From: Streptomyces sp. JJ38
GTDB taxonomy: Bacteria > Actinomycetota > Actinomycetes > Streptomycetales > Streptomycetaceae
Length of the DNA stretch: 64,000 nt
Direction of reading: 5' to 3'
NCBI RefSeq assembly: GCF_019303475.1
Contig: NZ_JABLSI010000008.1
Coordinates: 123,998 to 187,997, forward strand
In this document: piece by piece, positions 1-7,864 of the stretch
How positions within the stretch are numbered: position 1 is the stretch's first letter
Layout of the letters: each line of letters opens with the position of its first letter
Notes under the pieces: model-generated
Told to the model about the DNA's origin: nothing
Databases searched by the model: none
The model's input: only the letters and a program-made list of their open reading frames with translations
Program-made: the position numbers and the translations under genes

Positions 1-247
1 GTGAGGCGCGACGTCCCGTCAACTACGTCGGCATTGGCGTGCGTCAGCCGTTGCGCCCGGGACGGTCGGCTACTCGGCCCGGCTTCAACCTGGCCTCCTG
101 CGGGTAACGGTCGGCTGTGGGCAGCGAAACCTTGGTGAGTGAGTTGGAACGTGCTCACGCCGTCGATGAACTAGCGCGGGACCGCGGCCGCGACTCACGG
201 CTGTAGTACCAGTGGACAGTCGGCGCGGAAGCTTAGATGGTCGCTTG

Positions 248-768
248 GTGAGCGAGGACGAGATCGTTGAGCGAGTCAAAGCTTTCGCGCAGGCCCATTG
301 TCTGCCGCCACCTGCTCCTGCGAAGGCGTGTGAGGAGCTTGAGGCAGCGGTGGGGTATCCCATGCCTGCCCTGCTGCGACGTCTGTACGTGGAGGTCGCC
401 AATGGTGGGTTCGGCCCCGATGGCGAGATCTTGTCTCTCACTGACGCCGACGAGTGGTACAGCGACGAGGAGTCGTTGCTCCAAGTCCAGCGCGACTGGT
501 CGTCCATGTCCGAAGCGGAGGAGCTGCGCCCCCCCCGCGCCATGTGCTGCCGTTGGTGACGCTCGGTTGTGCGATCTGGTGGATGGTCGACTTCAGCACG
601 CCTGGAGGAGCCATGTGGGGTTGGGAGCCAAACGCCCGCTGTGAGCGGCATCGCTTCTTTCCGGAACGCTTCGATCTCGCGGAATGGCTCACGGACTGGC
701 TGAACGGGATCCGCACCTTCCCCCATCCGCCGCCAGTCGCGAGCTGTACAGACTGCCGAGGGTGGTGA
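248..768 (+). pseudogene. SUKH (SMI1/KNR4)-like protein, frameshifted
   Basis: Two overlapping frames together make one SMI1/KNR4-like protein. The first half, from GTG 248 (an upstream GTG at 212 is also possible), reads an alpha-helical N-terminus and the LLRRLYVEVANGGFGPDGEI block typical of SUKH proteins. It stops at 559. The other frame continues the family pattern with HVLPLVTLGCAIWWMVDF, then GAMWGWEPN and FDLAEWLTDWLNG, and stops at 768. The switch falls in a run of eight C at 529-536; nine or six C would restore one frame. SUKH proteins are often immunity proteins of toxin systems, but no toxin is seen next to it. It may be a pseudogene, a sequencing error or a slippery tract. Confidence 0.7.
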
Positions 769-830
769 GTCTGATGCGCGGTGGCGTGGTGGGGGTACCG
801 TCTGAGTGTTGCCGCAGAACGGAGTTCGCC

Positions 831-2027
831 GTGTCGCAGAGCATCGAGGAGCACACCGGCGCTCGGATCGCCCGTATCCGGAAGCAGCGCGGTCTGACTC
901 AGCAGGGGCTGGCCATGCGGGCGCATGTGTCGAAGTCGCTGTTGTCGAAGGTCGAGTGCGGGCAGAAGCCCGCGTCTCCTGCCCTTGTCGCTGTCTGTGC
1001 TCGTGCGCTGAGTGTGTCGACCTCCGATCTGCTGGGGCAGCCGTATGCCGAGGAACTGCGCCGGGACCGCATGGACGCCCTGATCCAGCCGATCCGTGAA
1101 GGGCTGGAGAACTGGGACATCGCGCTGGACTGGGAGACGGCTCCGCGCCCGGCGGCGTTGATCCGGGCGGATGTCCAACGGGCCCTGGAGCAGCGACGTC
1201 AGGCGCAGTACACGGACATGGTGCGCGACCTGCCCGTGCTGATCGACGAGTCGGTGCAGGCCGTGCACACCAGCACCGGGGATGAGCAGCGGCTGGCCTA
1301 TGAGTGTCTGGCGGAGACGTTCCGGTGTGCGTTCACCGTGGCGTGGAAGTTCGGTTTCCTCGATCTGGCGACCGTCGCGTTGGACCGGCTGGCGTGGTCC
1401 GCTCCGCGCGCTGACGATCCGGGGCTGGCCGCGATGCATGCCTTTCTGCGTGCGCAGACCACGTTGTCGTCGGCTCGGTACGACGTGGGGCTGCGGGTTC
1501 TCAACCGGGCGTTGCGGGACCTGGACGGCCAGGAGTCACGCCGCCCGGCGGGCATTGAGGCGATGAGGGGCATGCTGCACCTGCGTGCTGCGACCATCGC
1601 GGGCCGGATGAGGGACCGGGACCACGCGGACGCGCGCCTCGCCGAGGCTCGTGCTCTCGCCCGGACGACGGGCGAGTTGCCCGACTTCGGCGTTACTTGG
1701 GGGCCGACCAATGTCGGTGTGCACGCCGTGGCCATCGCCTCGGAGATGGATGACTTCGGGCGTGCGATCGAGCTCGCCGAGGACGTACGCATCCCGCGCG
1801 GCTGGACCCGGTCCCGAGCCGGGCACCACTGGATGGACCTCGGTCGGGCCCACGCCTGGGCAGGCCACCCGGACCAGGCGTTGGACTGCCTGCACCGGGC
1901 CCGGCGCATCGCCCCGCAGCAGACCCGCTACCACCCGACCGTGCGGGAGACCGTGCTGGCACTCAAGCGGCAGGAGCGAACACGCAGCGGCCCGCTGGCG
2001 CAGTATGCGGAGTGGGTCGGGATATAG
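831..2027 (+). CDS. XRE-family transcriptional regulator with helical sensor domain
   Basis: A 398-residue protein with an N-terminal helix-turn-helix: ARIARIRKQRGLTQQGLAMRAHVSKSLLSKVECG, about residues 10-45, is the classic Cro/C1 pattern. The remaining 300 residues are helical and TPR-like, as in many Streptomyces XRE regulators that may bind a small ligand or peptide. GTG 831 is chosen because the conserved HTH starts about ten residues later and the upstream reading has no conserved features. It lies upstream, on the same strand, of two coupled small ORFs (2165-2601), whose paralogues at 42.4-43.1 kb are also next to an XRE gene. The regulator therefore probably controls these small genes. 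Its target and ligand are unknown. Confidence 0.85.
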   Translation: MSQSIEEHTGARIARIRKQRGLTQQGLAMRAHVSKSLLSKVECGQKPASPALVAVCARALSVSTSDLLGQPYAEELRRDRMDALIQPIREGLENWDIALDWETAPRPAALIRADVQRALEQRRQAQYTDMVRDLPVLIDESVQAVHTSTGDEQRLAYECLAETFRCAFTVAWKFGFLDLATVALDRLAWSAPRADDPGLAAMHAFLRAQTTLSSARYDVGLRVLNRALRDLDGQESRRPAGIEAMRGMLHLRAATIAGRMRDRDHADARLAEARALARTTGELPDFGVTWGPTNVGVHAVAIASEMDDFGRAIELAEDVRIPRGWTRSRAGHHWMDLGRAHAWAGHPDQALDCLHRARRIAPQQTRYHPTVRETVLALKRQERTRSGPLAQYAEWVGI

Positions 2028-2164
2028 CAGATTTCGGGTACGAGCAGTTGCACTCTTCGGTGCAATTGCCGTGTTGTGTTGGTCGGCAGGCTGATGCCTC
2101 GTCAGGAGTCCCGAGGGCCGGGCGACGGTTCCGGGGCGTGGTCAATGCTGACAGGAGAGTCAAC

Positions 2165-2236
2165 GTGCCGCACTGTATCGCCCGTGCCTTCGAGCCGCTG
2201 CTGCGGCTGCTCCACGGAGTGGAGGTCAGCGCATGA
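2165..2236 (+). CDS. Tiny ORF, shortened paralogue of the protein at 42462
   Basis: A 23-residue ORF (GTG start, AGGAGA about six bases upstream) reading MPHCIARAFEPLLRLLHGVEVSA. It matches both ends of the 100-residue protein at 42462-42764: that protein begins MPHSVPRTLELLLSLF and ends in HGVxxxx-type residues. The middle is missing here. The DNA before both starts is also alike (tcaatgctgacaggagag versus ccaacgctgatgggagcg). Its stop overlaps the next start as ATGA, so it could act as a translated leader. It may be an internally deleted remnant or a natural short form. Confidence 0.5.
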   Translation: MPHCIARAFEPLLRLLHGVEVSA

Positions 2237-2601
2237 CGAGCGGAACCGGGCGGCTGCGGCTGCTGCCGTGGGCGGGACCTGAGGGGAAGCCGTGCTATCT
2301 CGCGGGTGGCGAGGGCGGATACCTGTCCCGGTTGGCCGACAACGTGGAGTCGGCACAGTTGGGCCTGGCCAGTGAACTCCTTCAGGAGGCATGGGATGTC
2401 CTGGACGGGCGGCAGTGGACGCCGGGTGAACTGCACCTGCTGGCTGTCCGGTTGGCCGAGGCGCTCGGCGATGTGCACCGCGTCGCGGTAAGCCGGGGCT
2501 CACGCCTGCCCGAGCCCGTTTGTGATGATTTCGACACCGACGGTGATGCGGAAAGCGAGGAAGACGGGCAGGGTGACTCGTGTTCCGTCGTTCGGGTCTG
2601 A
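2233..2601 (+). CDS. Conserved small Streptomyces protein, function unknown
   Basis: A 122-residue protein with the sequence RLRLLPWAGPEGKPCYLAGG, then an SRLADNVESAQLGLASELL helix, a GELHLLAVRLAEAL helix and an acidic tail. It is a clear paralogue of 42764-43129 (shared RLLPW, G-K-CYLAG, LSR-AD-VE-QLG and GEL--L--RL-EAL). Proteins of this type commonly sit beside XRE regulators in Streptomyces. Translation is probably coupled to the 23-residue ORF through the ATGA overlap. No enzymatic motif or membrane segment is visible. I know no experimentally assigned function. Confidence 0.8.
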   Translation: MTSGTGRLRLLPWAGPEGKPCYLAGGEGGYLSRLADNVESAQLGLASELLQEAWDVLDGRQWTPGELHLLAVRLAEALGDVHRVAVSRGSRLPEPVCDDFDTDGDAESEEDGQGDSCSVVRV

Positions 2602-2673
2602 ACTCGGTTTGCGAGCGCCCGTTCCGGCCGGTGCTGGTCATACCCGGCCGGAACGGGCCGCCCACTGTGGGGG

Positions 2674-3102
2674 CTACGGGTCCAGGCGGGTGCGGCCGTG
2701 GAGGGTTAGGTAGAGGGTGTGGAGGGACTCCGGGGGGCCGGAGTCGAAGCGGTTGAAGACCTTGCCGATGGGGTTCCACAGGCGGGTGTCGGGCATGCGG
2801 ATGCCGACGGGTTGGGCGAAGAGGGTGCGGTGTTCGGGGGTGAGGTCCACCCACTGGGCGTTGAACTGGCGGACGAGGGTCTCGCCGGCGTAGGCGCCGA
2901 GGGAGAAGAGGGTGTCGGCGACCTGCTCGCGGTGCGCGGTGCCGGTGCGTATCCCGTCGACGACTCTGTCGACCAGCTTGAGGCTCGCGATGGAGTAGTT
3001 CAGCGGCAGCTTGGTGCGGACCGTGATGTCGGTGACGAACGACGCCACGTGGGCGGGGATGTCGGCGGCGCAGGGGCGGGACGTCATGGTTTCGGGGTGC
3101 AT
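2674..3102 (-). CDS. Conserved hypothetical protein
   Basis: A 142-residue soluble protein that I do not recognise as a named family. Reading includes MHPETMTSRPCAADIPAHV, then a helical segment SIASLKLVDRVVDGI, a GAYAGETLVRQFNAQWVDL block and PVGIRMPDTRLWNPIGKVFN. The pattern of a small helical domain followed by a W-x-D-L strand and a conserved NP-x-G-K-V-F motif looks like a real conserved protein. ATG 3102 is used; a second ATG at 3087 is an alternative. It follows the amidase gene on the same strand but is separated from it by a strong hairpin, so it is probably transcribed on its own. Confidence 0.7.
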   Translation of the reverse strand: MHPETMTSRPCAADIPAHVASFVTDITVRTKLPLNYSIASLKLVDRVVDGIRTGTAHREQVADTLFSLGAYAGETLVRQFNAQWVDLTPEHRTLFAQPVGIRMPDTRLWNPIGKVFNRFDSGPPESLHTLYLTLHGRTRLDP

Positions 3103-3142
3103 GGTCGGTGCCCTTCTGTCGCTCCAGGTGTGGGGAGTGGCG

Positions 3143-3180
3143 GTGGCCGGGGCCTCCGGCGCGTGGGAGGCCCCGGCCAC
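3143..3180 (-). terminator. Strong hairpin terminator after the amidase gene
   Basis: A perfect 15-bp inverted repeat, arms 3143-3157 and 3166-3180 with an 8-base loop. It lies 11 bases beyond the stop of the amidase gene in the direction of minus-strand transcription. No U tract follows, which is usual for Streptomyces terminators. Confidence 0.75.
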
Positions 3181-3191
3181 GGGTGTTGCGG

Positions 3192-4793
3192 TTACTGCGT
3201 AGTGAAGGTGCCGGCTATGCGGCGGATCTCCGGGAGCGCGTTGTAGAGGTGCTCGCCCGGGCACTCGGTGGCGTAGCCGTCCCGGTGGCCGGAGATGGTG
3301 TGCAGGGTGGCTACCTCGCCCGTCTCGTAGATGCCGGTGTTGCCGGCGGCGGTGAGGGTGACCTGGGCGGTCGGGTCGACGTCGAAGTGGTCCAGCTTCC
3401 AGGCGGAGACGTGGGCCACGGCCTGGTGGACGGCGGCGTTGGTCGTCGTCGCGTTGTAGTCGCCCAGGACCGCGATACCGGTGGAGTAGCCGTTGAAGCC
3501 GTAGACGTGGGCGGCCCGGACGGGCTTGTCCATGCCGCCGCCGCGGCCCTCGTAGACCGTTCCGCACTTGTCGACGAGGAAGTTGTAGCCGACGTCGTTC
3601 CAGCCGAGGGAGTCGACGTGGTAGGCGAAGATCGAGCGGACGACGGCGTCGGACTCGGTGCAGGTGTAGTCGTTGCCGGTGGCGGTGTGGTGGACGAAGA
3701 CGGCGTCGAGGCGGTCGAGGTACTCGGGCGCCTCCTCGACCTTCTCCTCCTCGGCGCCCCAGTCGGCGCGGGAGACCACGGTCGGGGTCGCCACGCCGGG
3801 CTCCGGCTCCTCCGTCGGCTCTGGTTCGGTCGACGGGTCGGTGGTCGGGGTTGTGGTGTCCGGTGCGGTGGGCTCGTCCGTCGGGTCTGCGGGGGCCGTG
3901 GGTTCCTCGGTGGGCTCGCTGGTCTCCGTCGGCTCGGGGGAGGACGGTTCCTCGGTCGGCTCCGGTTCCGGTTCCGGGTCCGGCTCGGGGGAGGTGGGCT
4001 CCTCCGTGGGCTCCGGGTCCTCGGTGGGTGTCGTGGGCTCCGGGTCGGGGGTCGGAGTGGTTTCGGTGGGTTCCGGGGCCGGTTCGGTCGTGGGCTCCTC
4101 GGTGGGGGTGGTCGGCTCCGGTTCGGGGGCCGGGGTGGTTTCGGTGGGTTCCGGGGCCGGTTCGGTGGTGGGGGCTTCCGTCGGTTCCTCGGTCGGCTCG
4201 GGGGAGGGGGACGTCGTGTCCTCGTCCTTGCTGTTGCCCTTGCCGTTGTTGGACTTGTCCTTGTCCTTGCCGTTGGCCTTGTCCTTGCCGGGGCCCGTGC
4301 CCGGGTCGATCAGGTCGATGCGGAGGTCCTCGGGGAGGGGCTCGCTCTCGCCGCCGTCGGTGGGGGTGACGCGGGCCTCGACGCCGTCGGACGGGCCGAC
4401 CCACAGGGGTTCGGTCGCGCCCCGGCCGCCGGTCTCGCCGGGCGTGTTCTCCACTCGGAGGGGCATCCAGTCGGACCAGGCGCCGGACTCCGCGTCCTTG
4501 ACGCGGACTTCGACGGTGCCGGTGAGCGGTTCCGTGGAGTCGGCCCAGGTCATGCCCAGCAGGCTGAACGGCTCGGTGTCGCCCTGGGGGACGACGGCCG
4601 TGCCGTCGTCCCGGGTCTCGGCCTTCATCGTGTGCAGGGCGGTCGGAGTGATCGTGTCACTGTCGCCGTCCGGCGCGGCGGCCGTCGCGGCGACGGCGAT
4701 TCCGGTGCCCCCCAGCACCACCGCCCCCAGCGCCAGCCAGGTCCGCCGCTTGAAGTTCGCCAAGGTGCGTCTGCGCGTGTTCCGCGGACTCAC
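3192..4793 (-). CDS. Secreted peptidoglycan-recognition N-acetylmuramoyl-L-alanine amidase
   Basis: A 533-residue exported protein. GTG 4793 is chosen because it is preceded by GAGGGGG. It begins with a basic stretch and hydrophobic signal segment (TWLALGAVVLGGTGIAVAA), then a region of about 150 residues, then a long Pro/Thr/Glu linker of about 120 residues, then a C-terminal amidase_2/PGRP domain. Likely zinc ligands and catalytic residues are visible: FVHHTA, YNFLVDKCG, SGHRDGYATECPG. Such enzymes cut the muramyl-alanine amide bond of peptidoglycan. The acidic, proline-rich linker probably spans the cell wall. The hairpin at 3143-3180 ends the transcript. Confidence 0.9.
   Translation of the reverse strand: MSPRNTRRRTLANFKRRTWLALGAVVLGGTGIAVAATAAAPDGDSDTITPTALHTMKAETRDDGTAVVPQGDTEPFSLLGMTWADSTEPLTGTVEVRVKDAESGAWSDWMPLRVENTPGETGGRGATEPLWVGPSDGVEARVTPTDGGESEPLPEDLRIDLIDPGTGPGKDKANGKDKDKSNNGKGNSKDEDTTSPSPEPTEEPTEAPTTEPAPEPTETTPAPEPEPTTPTEEPTTEPAPEPTETTPTPDPEPTTPTEDPEPTEEPTSPEPDPEPEPEPTEEPSSPEPTETSEPTEEPTAPADPTDEPTAPDTTTPTTDPSTEPEPTEEPEPGVATPTVVSRADWGAEEEKVEEAPEYLDRLDAVFVHHTATGNDYTCTESDAVVRSIFAYHVDSLGWNDVGYNFLVDKCGTVYEGRGGGMDKPVRAAHVYGFNGYSTGIAVLGDYNATTTNAAVHQAVAHVSAWKLDHFDVDPTAQVTLTAAGNTGIYETGEVATLHTISGHRDGYATECPGEHLYNALPEIRRIAGTFTTQ
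4057..4166 (-). repeat. Tandem 78-bp repeat in the amidase linker
   Basis: An identical 32-base block occurs at 4057-4088 and 4135-4166, a period of 78 bases or 26 residues, coding for PTTEPAPEPTETTP-like sequence. Flanking DNA carries weaker copies of the same TEEP/PEP pattern. Such repeats change linker length by slippage or recombination. Confidence 0.7.
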
Positions 4794-4927
4794 AATCCCG
4801 CCCCCTCGTATGTCTTGGTAAGTGCGTGCGGCCCGCATAGAAGGCCGCTCGCCCTACGAAGCGTCGAGGGGCTGGAAAACTTCACTCAGTTCTGGTGTGT
4901 TCTGGGTCACAAGGTGTTTGACGCCTG

Positions 4928-5917
4928 CTAGGGGCGCCCTTGGCCGCGATCCCGCCCCGCGTCGTCCGGCTCCGACGGCGTACCCGGCCCGCCTGTCCGG
5001 GTGTCGGCCGCGCGCTCGGCGTCCCCGGGAGGGGCGGAAGCCGACGGCGTGCCCGTGGCGTCCTGGCCGCCCGAGTGCGGGGCGCGGGCCGGGGGCGGGA
5101 GCGGGGAGCCGGGTGGGCCGGGGGCGGCGGGCGGTTGGCCGTCGCAGTAGCCGTGGACCGCGTCGGGCCCGCCGGCGGCGTGGACGAGGGGCTGGAACCC
5201 GGACGTCGTGAGGGCTTGCGCGCGGCGGTGTTCCGGGAGCTGGAGGTAGGCGTGGCACAGCCCGGCCAGGCGGGCTTGGCCGGCGCGACTGGGCACGGCC
5301 TCGGGGGGCCCGTTGCGGCCCGGTGCCGTGCTGTCGCCCTCGGCCGGGGCGGAGCCAGGCGGGGTGGCGGTGGTGTCGGGCTCCCCCGGAGCAGTGGGCC
5401 TGCCGGTGGCGGCGGGCGGCTTGGTGACGGGGGCACCGCTTTCCGGGGCGGCGGGGGCGGAAGGCGGCGAGGGGGTGAACGGGAGGCCCCCGCTGACGGC
5501 GGCGGCGGTCACGCCGCCGGTGAGGAGGGCCACTCCCGCCAGCGCGAGGACGGTGCCGCGCTTCCAGGGGCCGCGCCCCCGGCCCCGTCGTGCCCCGCGC
5601 AGACCGGGCTTTCGGACAGAAGCGCCGTACGCGCCGGAGGAGCCAGGGCCGGAAGTGGGGGAGACGTCGGAGGCGGGGGAGACGCCCGCCGCGCGAGCCG
5701 CGTTGCGGGCGTCGCGGGCGTCGCGGGCGTCGCGGGCGGCGCGGAACGCGGCCAGGGCCGCTTCCTCGCCGCGGAGTTCGTTCCCGGTGGGCGGCGCGGC
5801 GGCGGCGTCGAGGATCTGGGGTGTGGAGGGGGCGCGATCGAGCGGGGCCCGGGCGGCCCGCCGTGCGTCGTCGGACGGCCCCGTGGGGCGTCGTCGTGCG
5901 TCATCGCGGCTGGTCAC
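4928..5917 (-). CDS. Membrane partner of the adjacent ECF sigma factor
   Basis: A 329-residue single-pass protein. The N-terminal 130 residues are cytosolic and carry a DARDARDARNAAR repeat. One membrane helix follows a basic patch (KRGTVLALAGVALLTGGVTAAAV), then a long Pro/Gly/Ala-rich outer region. Near residues 225-265 is LAGLCHAYL...LVHAAGGPDAVHGYCDG, a motif shared with the partner at 7864. GTG 5917 is chosen over GTG 5926 because GGGAGGT lies at the right distance. It overlaps the end of the sigma gene by 17 bases. It may be an anti-sigma factor or sensor; no ZAS zinc motif is seen, so this rests on context. Confidence 0.7.
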   Translation of the reverse strand: MTSRDDARRRPTGPSDDARRAARAPLDRAPSTPQILDAAAAPPTGNELRGEEAALAAFRAARDARDARDARNAARAAGVSPASDVSPTSGPGSSGAYGASVRKPGLRGARRGRGRGPWKRGTVLALAGVALLTGGVTAAAVSGGLPFTPSPPSAPAAPESGAPVTKPPAATGRPTAPGEPDTTATPPGSAPAEGDSTAPGRNGPPEAVPSRAGQARLAGLCHAYLQLPEHRRAQALTTSGFQPLVHAAGGPDAVHGYCDGQPPAAPGPPGSPLPPPARAPHSGGQDATGTPSASAPPGDAERAADTRTGGPGTPSEPDDAGRDRGQGRP

Positions 5918-6518
5918 GCTGGGCACCTCCCTCGTCGTTTCCGTCTCCGTAGGCGCGGGCCAGGGTGCGCAGGCCCCGGGACAGCGCCATGGCGACGGCG
6001 CCGGGGCGCTTGCCGAGGACGCACGCGGCGTCCTTCGTGCCGAGGCCCAGGATCACGCGCAGTATGACGGCTTCCGCTTGCGGCCGGGGAAGCGACCCGA
6101 TGATGGCGAGGGCGTCCTGGGTGGAGAGCCGGGTTCCGACGATCTCGGCGACGTCCGTCGTGGTTCCGCTTTCGGCGGTTCGGGGTTCGGGTAAGAGGTG
6201 GTTCTGCGTGGTGAGTTCCGTGGCACGCCGGCCGCGGCGGCGGGCGAGGTCGCGGGCGCGGTTGCGGGCGACGGTGAGGGCGAAGCGGCGGAAGGCGGCG
6301 CCCCCGCCGTCGAAGTGGAGCAGGTCGCGGGTGAGTTGGAGCCAGGTTTCAGCGACGACGTCCTCGGCGTCCTGGCTGCCGACGATGACGGTGACGTATC
6401 TGAGGAGGTCCGGGTTCACCTGTCGGTAGACCGCTCGGAACGCCTCCTCGTCTCCCTGTTGGGCCTGTTCCACGAGGGCGGTCAGCGTGCCCGAACATCT
6501 GTTCGTCGCGTCTGCCAC
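5901..6518 (-). CDS. ECF-type RNA polymerase sigma factor
   Basis: A 205-residue sigma-70 family protein. Region 2 is clear at about residues 15-90 (GDEEAFRAVYRQVNPDLLRYV, then SQDAEDVVAETWLQLTRDL and RFALTVARNRARDLARRRGRR). Region 4 lies near the C-terminus (LSTQDALAIIGSLPRPQAEAVILRV, then LGKRPGAVAMALSRGLRTLA). GTG 6518 is used, with GAGGA seven bases upstream; a long upstream extension in the same frame is not conserved-looking. It is translationally linked to the membrane protein 4928-5917 and is a close paralogue of 7214-7864 on the other strand. Its promoter targets are unknown. Confidence 0.88.
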   Translation of the reverse strand: MADATNRCSGTLTALVEQAQQGDEEAFRAVYRQVNPDLLRYVTVIVGSQDAEDVVAETWLQLTRDLLHFDGGGAAFRRFALTVARNRARDLARRRGRRATELTTQNHLLPEPRTAESGTTTDVAEIVGTRLSTQDALAIIGSLPRPQAEAVILRVILGLGTKDAACVLGKRPGAVAMALSRGLRTLARAYGDGNDEGGAQRDQPR

Positions 6519-7213
6519 GCACTGATCCTCGCACGTCACGCTCCGCGCCCGCGCGCGTTTGGCGGCAGGTCGGAGGCGGGGACGCGTGAGGTCGTAGAAG
6601 GTTGTACGAGTGGGCGTGAAGATGCTGTGACCGTATGGGGAACCGCGGGGCTCTCGGGTGTGAGGTTGCCGGGGTGCGGGGAGGCGGGCCACGTGGCGTC
6701 GGGTCTGGCGGGTATGGGTCCGCGGGGGTTCGGGGGAGAGGTCCTCGGGGGTCAGGTGCGCGAAGGGCCGACGGGGGGTGACTCCGCGGGGGTTGGGGCG
6801 GCGCGGTCGTCCCGTGCCCCGGGGAGGTTCTCCGGGTCCGGACGCGAGGACGGCCGAGGTCGCCACCCCCCACAGGAGAGACCCCGGCCGCCGTCGTTCA
6901 CGGACTGCGCAGGCAAGCCCGTACCTCTCTCTGCGTCGGCGCGCCGGGATGTGTTACAGCGCGCCGCCGCCGTTTCGCACCCGTTATCGAGCGGTTATCA
7001 AGGGGGGCGCACGCGCGTGCAAGTACACCTGCAAGTACAGATGCAAGTTCACTTACTCACCCGTCCGGCATGGACGGGGGTGCTCTGGAGGGCTAGCCTT
7101 CTGGACGCATCGACGTTGGTCGAAGCTTGAACATCTGTTGTGGGAGGCGCGCCCGGCCAGGGGTGTGGCCGGACCGTCTGTCGCGAATCGACGCAAAGTA
7201 GGGGCAGGGCAGC
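6519..7213. other. 695-base divergent control region between two sigma genes
   Basis: No convincing gene is seen. Frames that cross the region lack a ribosome site and conserved sequence. It must hold the promoters of both divergent sigma operons. The only structured element I see is the triple 12-bp repeat at 7018-7053. A CTAGCCTTC stretch near 7094 resembles a -10 region but I cannot place a confident -35. Confidence 0.5.
7018..7053. repeat. Three 12-bp direct repeats, TGCAAGTACANN
   Basis: Units at 7018-7029, 7030-7041 and 7042-7053 read TGCAAGTACAcc, TGCAAGTACAga and TGCAAGTTCAct. The spacing is close to a helical turn and would place bound proteins on nearly one DNA face. The array lies 160 bases upstream of the sigma gene at 7214. 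It is probably an operator; the binding protein is unknown. Confidence 0.6.
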
Positions 7214-7864
7214 GTGCAGGGGGATGACGCGGAACTGACTGCCGCGCTATGCGCGGCCCAGGAAGGTGACGAGTCCGCCTTTCGGACCGTGTACCGCGCT
7301 GTGCAGCCGAGGCTGCTCGGCTACGTCAGGACTCTCGTGCCGGAGGCGGACGCCGAGGACGTCGCCTCCGAGGCGTGGTTCCAGATAGCGCGGGACCTGG
7401 ACCGGTTCAGCGGTGACGCGGACCGCTTCCGGGGCTGGACGGCGCGCATCGCGCGCAACCGCGCCCTGGACCACATCCGGGCCCGGGGCCGGCGGCCGGT
7501 GCAGGGAGCGGACGAGAGCGAGCTGACCGGCATTCCGGACGGCGTCGACACCGCGGACGAGGCGATGGAGTCGCTGGGCACGGGGCGCGCGATGGCCCTC
7601 ATCTCCCGGCTGCCCCGCGATCAGGCCGAGGCGGTGGTTCTGCGCGTCGTCGTGGGGCTGGACGCCAAGGGGGCCGCCGCCGTGCTGGGCAAACGGGCGG
7701 GGGCCGTGCGCACCGCCGCCCACCGTGGCCTGCGTAGGCTGGCGGAGCTGCTCGACGGGGCTGATGAGGCAGAAGACGGTCTGGAAGTAACCATTCCTGA
7801 TCAAGCGCTGAACCAATCCCGCAGTGTGACGGAAAGGGCGGCCCCGACGCTGAGGGAAACGTGA
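7214..7864 (+). CDS. ECF-type RNA polymerase sigma factor
   Basis: A 216-residue sigma-70 family protein. Region 2 is GDESAFRTVYRAVQPRLLGYVRTL, then DAEDVASEAWFQIARDL and RIARNRALDHIRARGRR. Region 4 is ALISRLPRDQAEAVVLRVVVGL, then AVLGKRAGAVRTAAHRGLRRLAE. GTG 7214 is chosen; a GGGGCAGG stretch lies just upstream. It aligns along its length with the sigma factor at 5901-6518, so the two operons look like an old duplication arranged divergently. The stop overlaps the start of the partner gene (TGATG), indicating coupled translation. Confidence 0.9.
   Translation: MQGDDAELTAALCAAQEGDESAFRTVYRAVQPRLLGYVRTLVPEADAEDVASEAWFQIARDLDRFSGDADRFRGWTARIARNRALDHIRARGRRPVQGADESELTGIPDGVDTADEAMESLGTGRAMALISRLPRDQAEAVVLRVVVGLDAKGAAAVLGKRAGAVRTAAHRGLRRLAELLDGADEAEDGLEVTIPDQALNQSRSVTERAAPTLRET

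Noticed and set aside
2674..4404. 576-residue minus-strand frame covering the amidase linker
   Set aside because: Only its last 142 residues are gene-like. The rest is His/Arg/Gly/Pro repeat antiframe of the amidase gene, which is typical of GC-rich shadows.
7018..7053. Possible CRISPR-like repeats
   Set aside because: Units are 12 bp with no spacers; no cas genes anywhere in the window.
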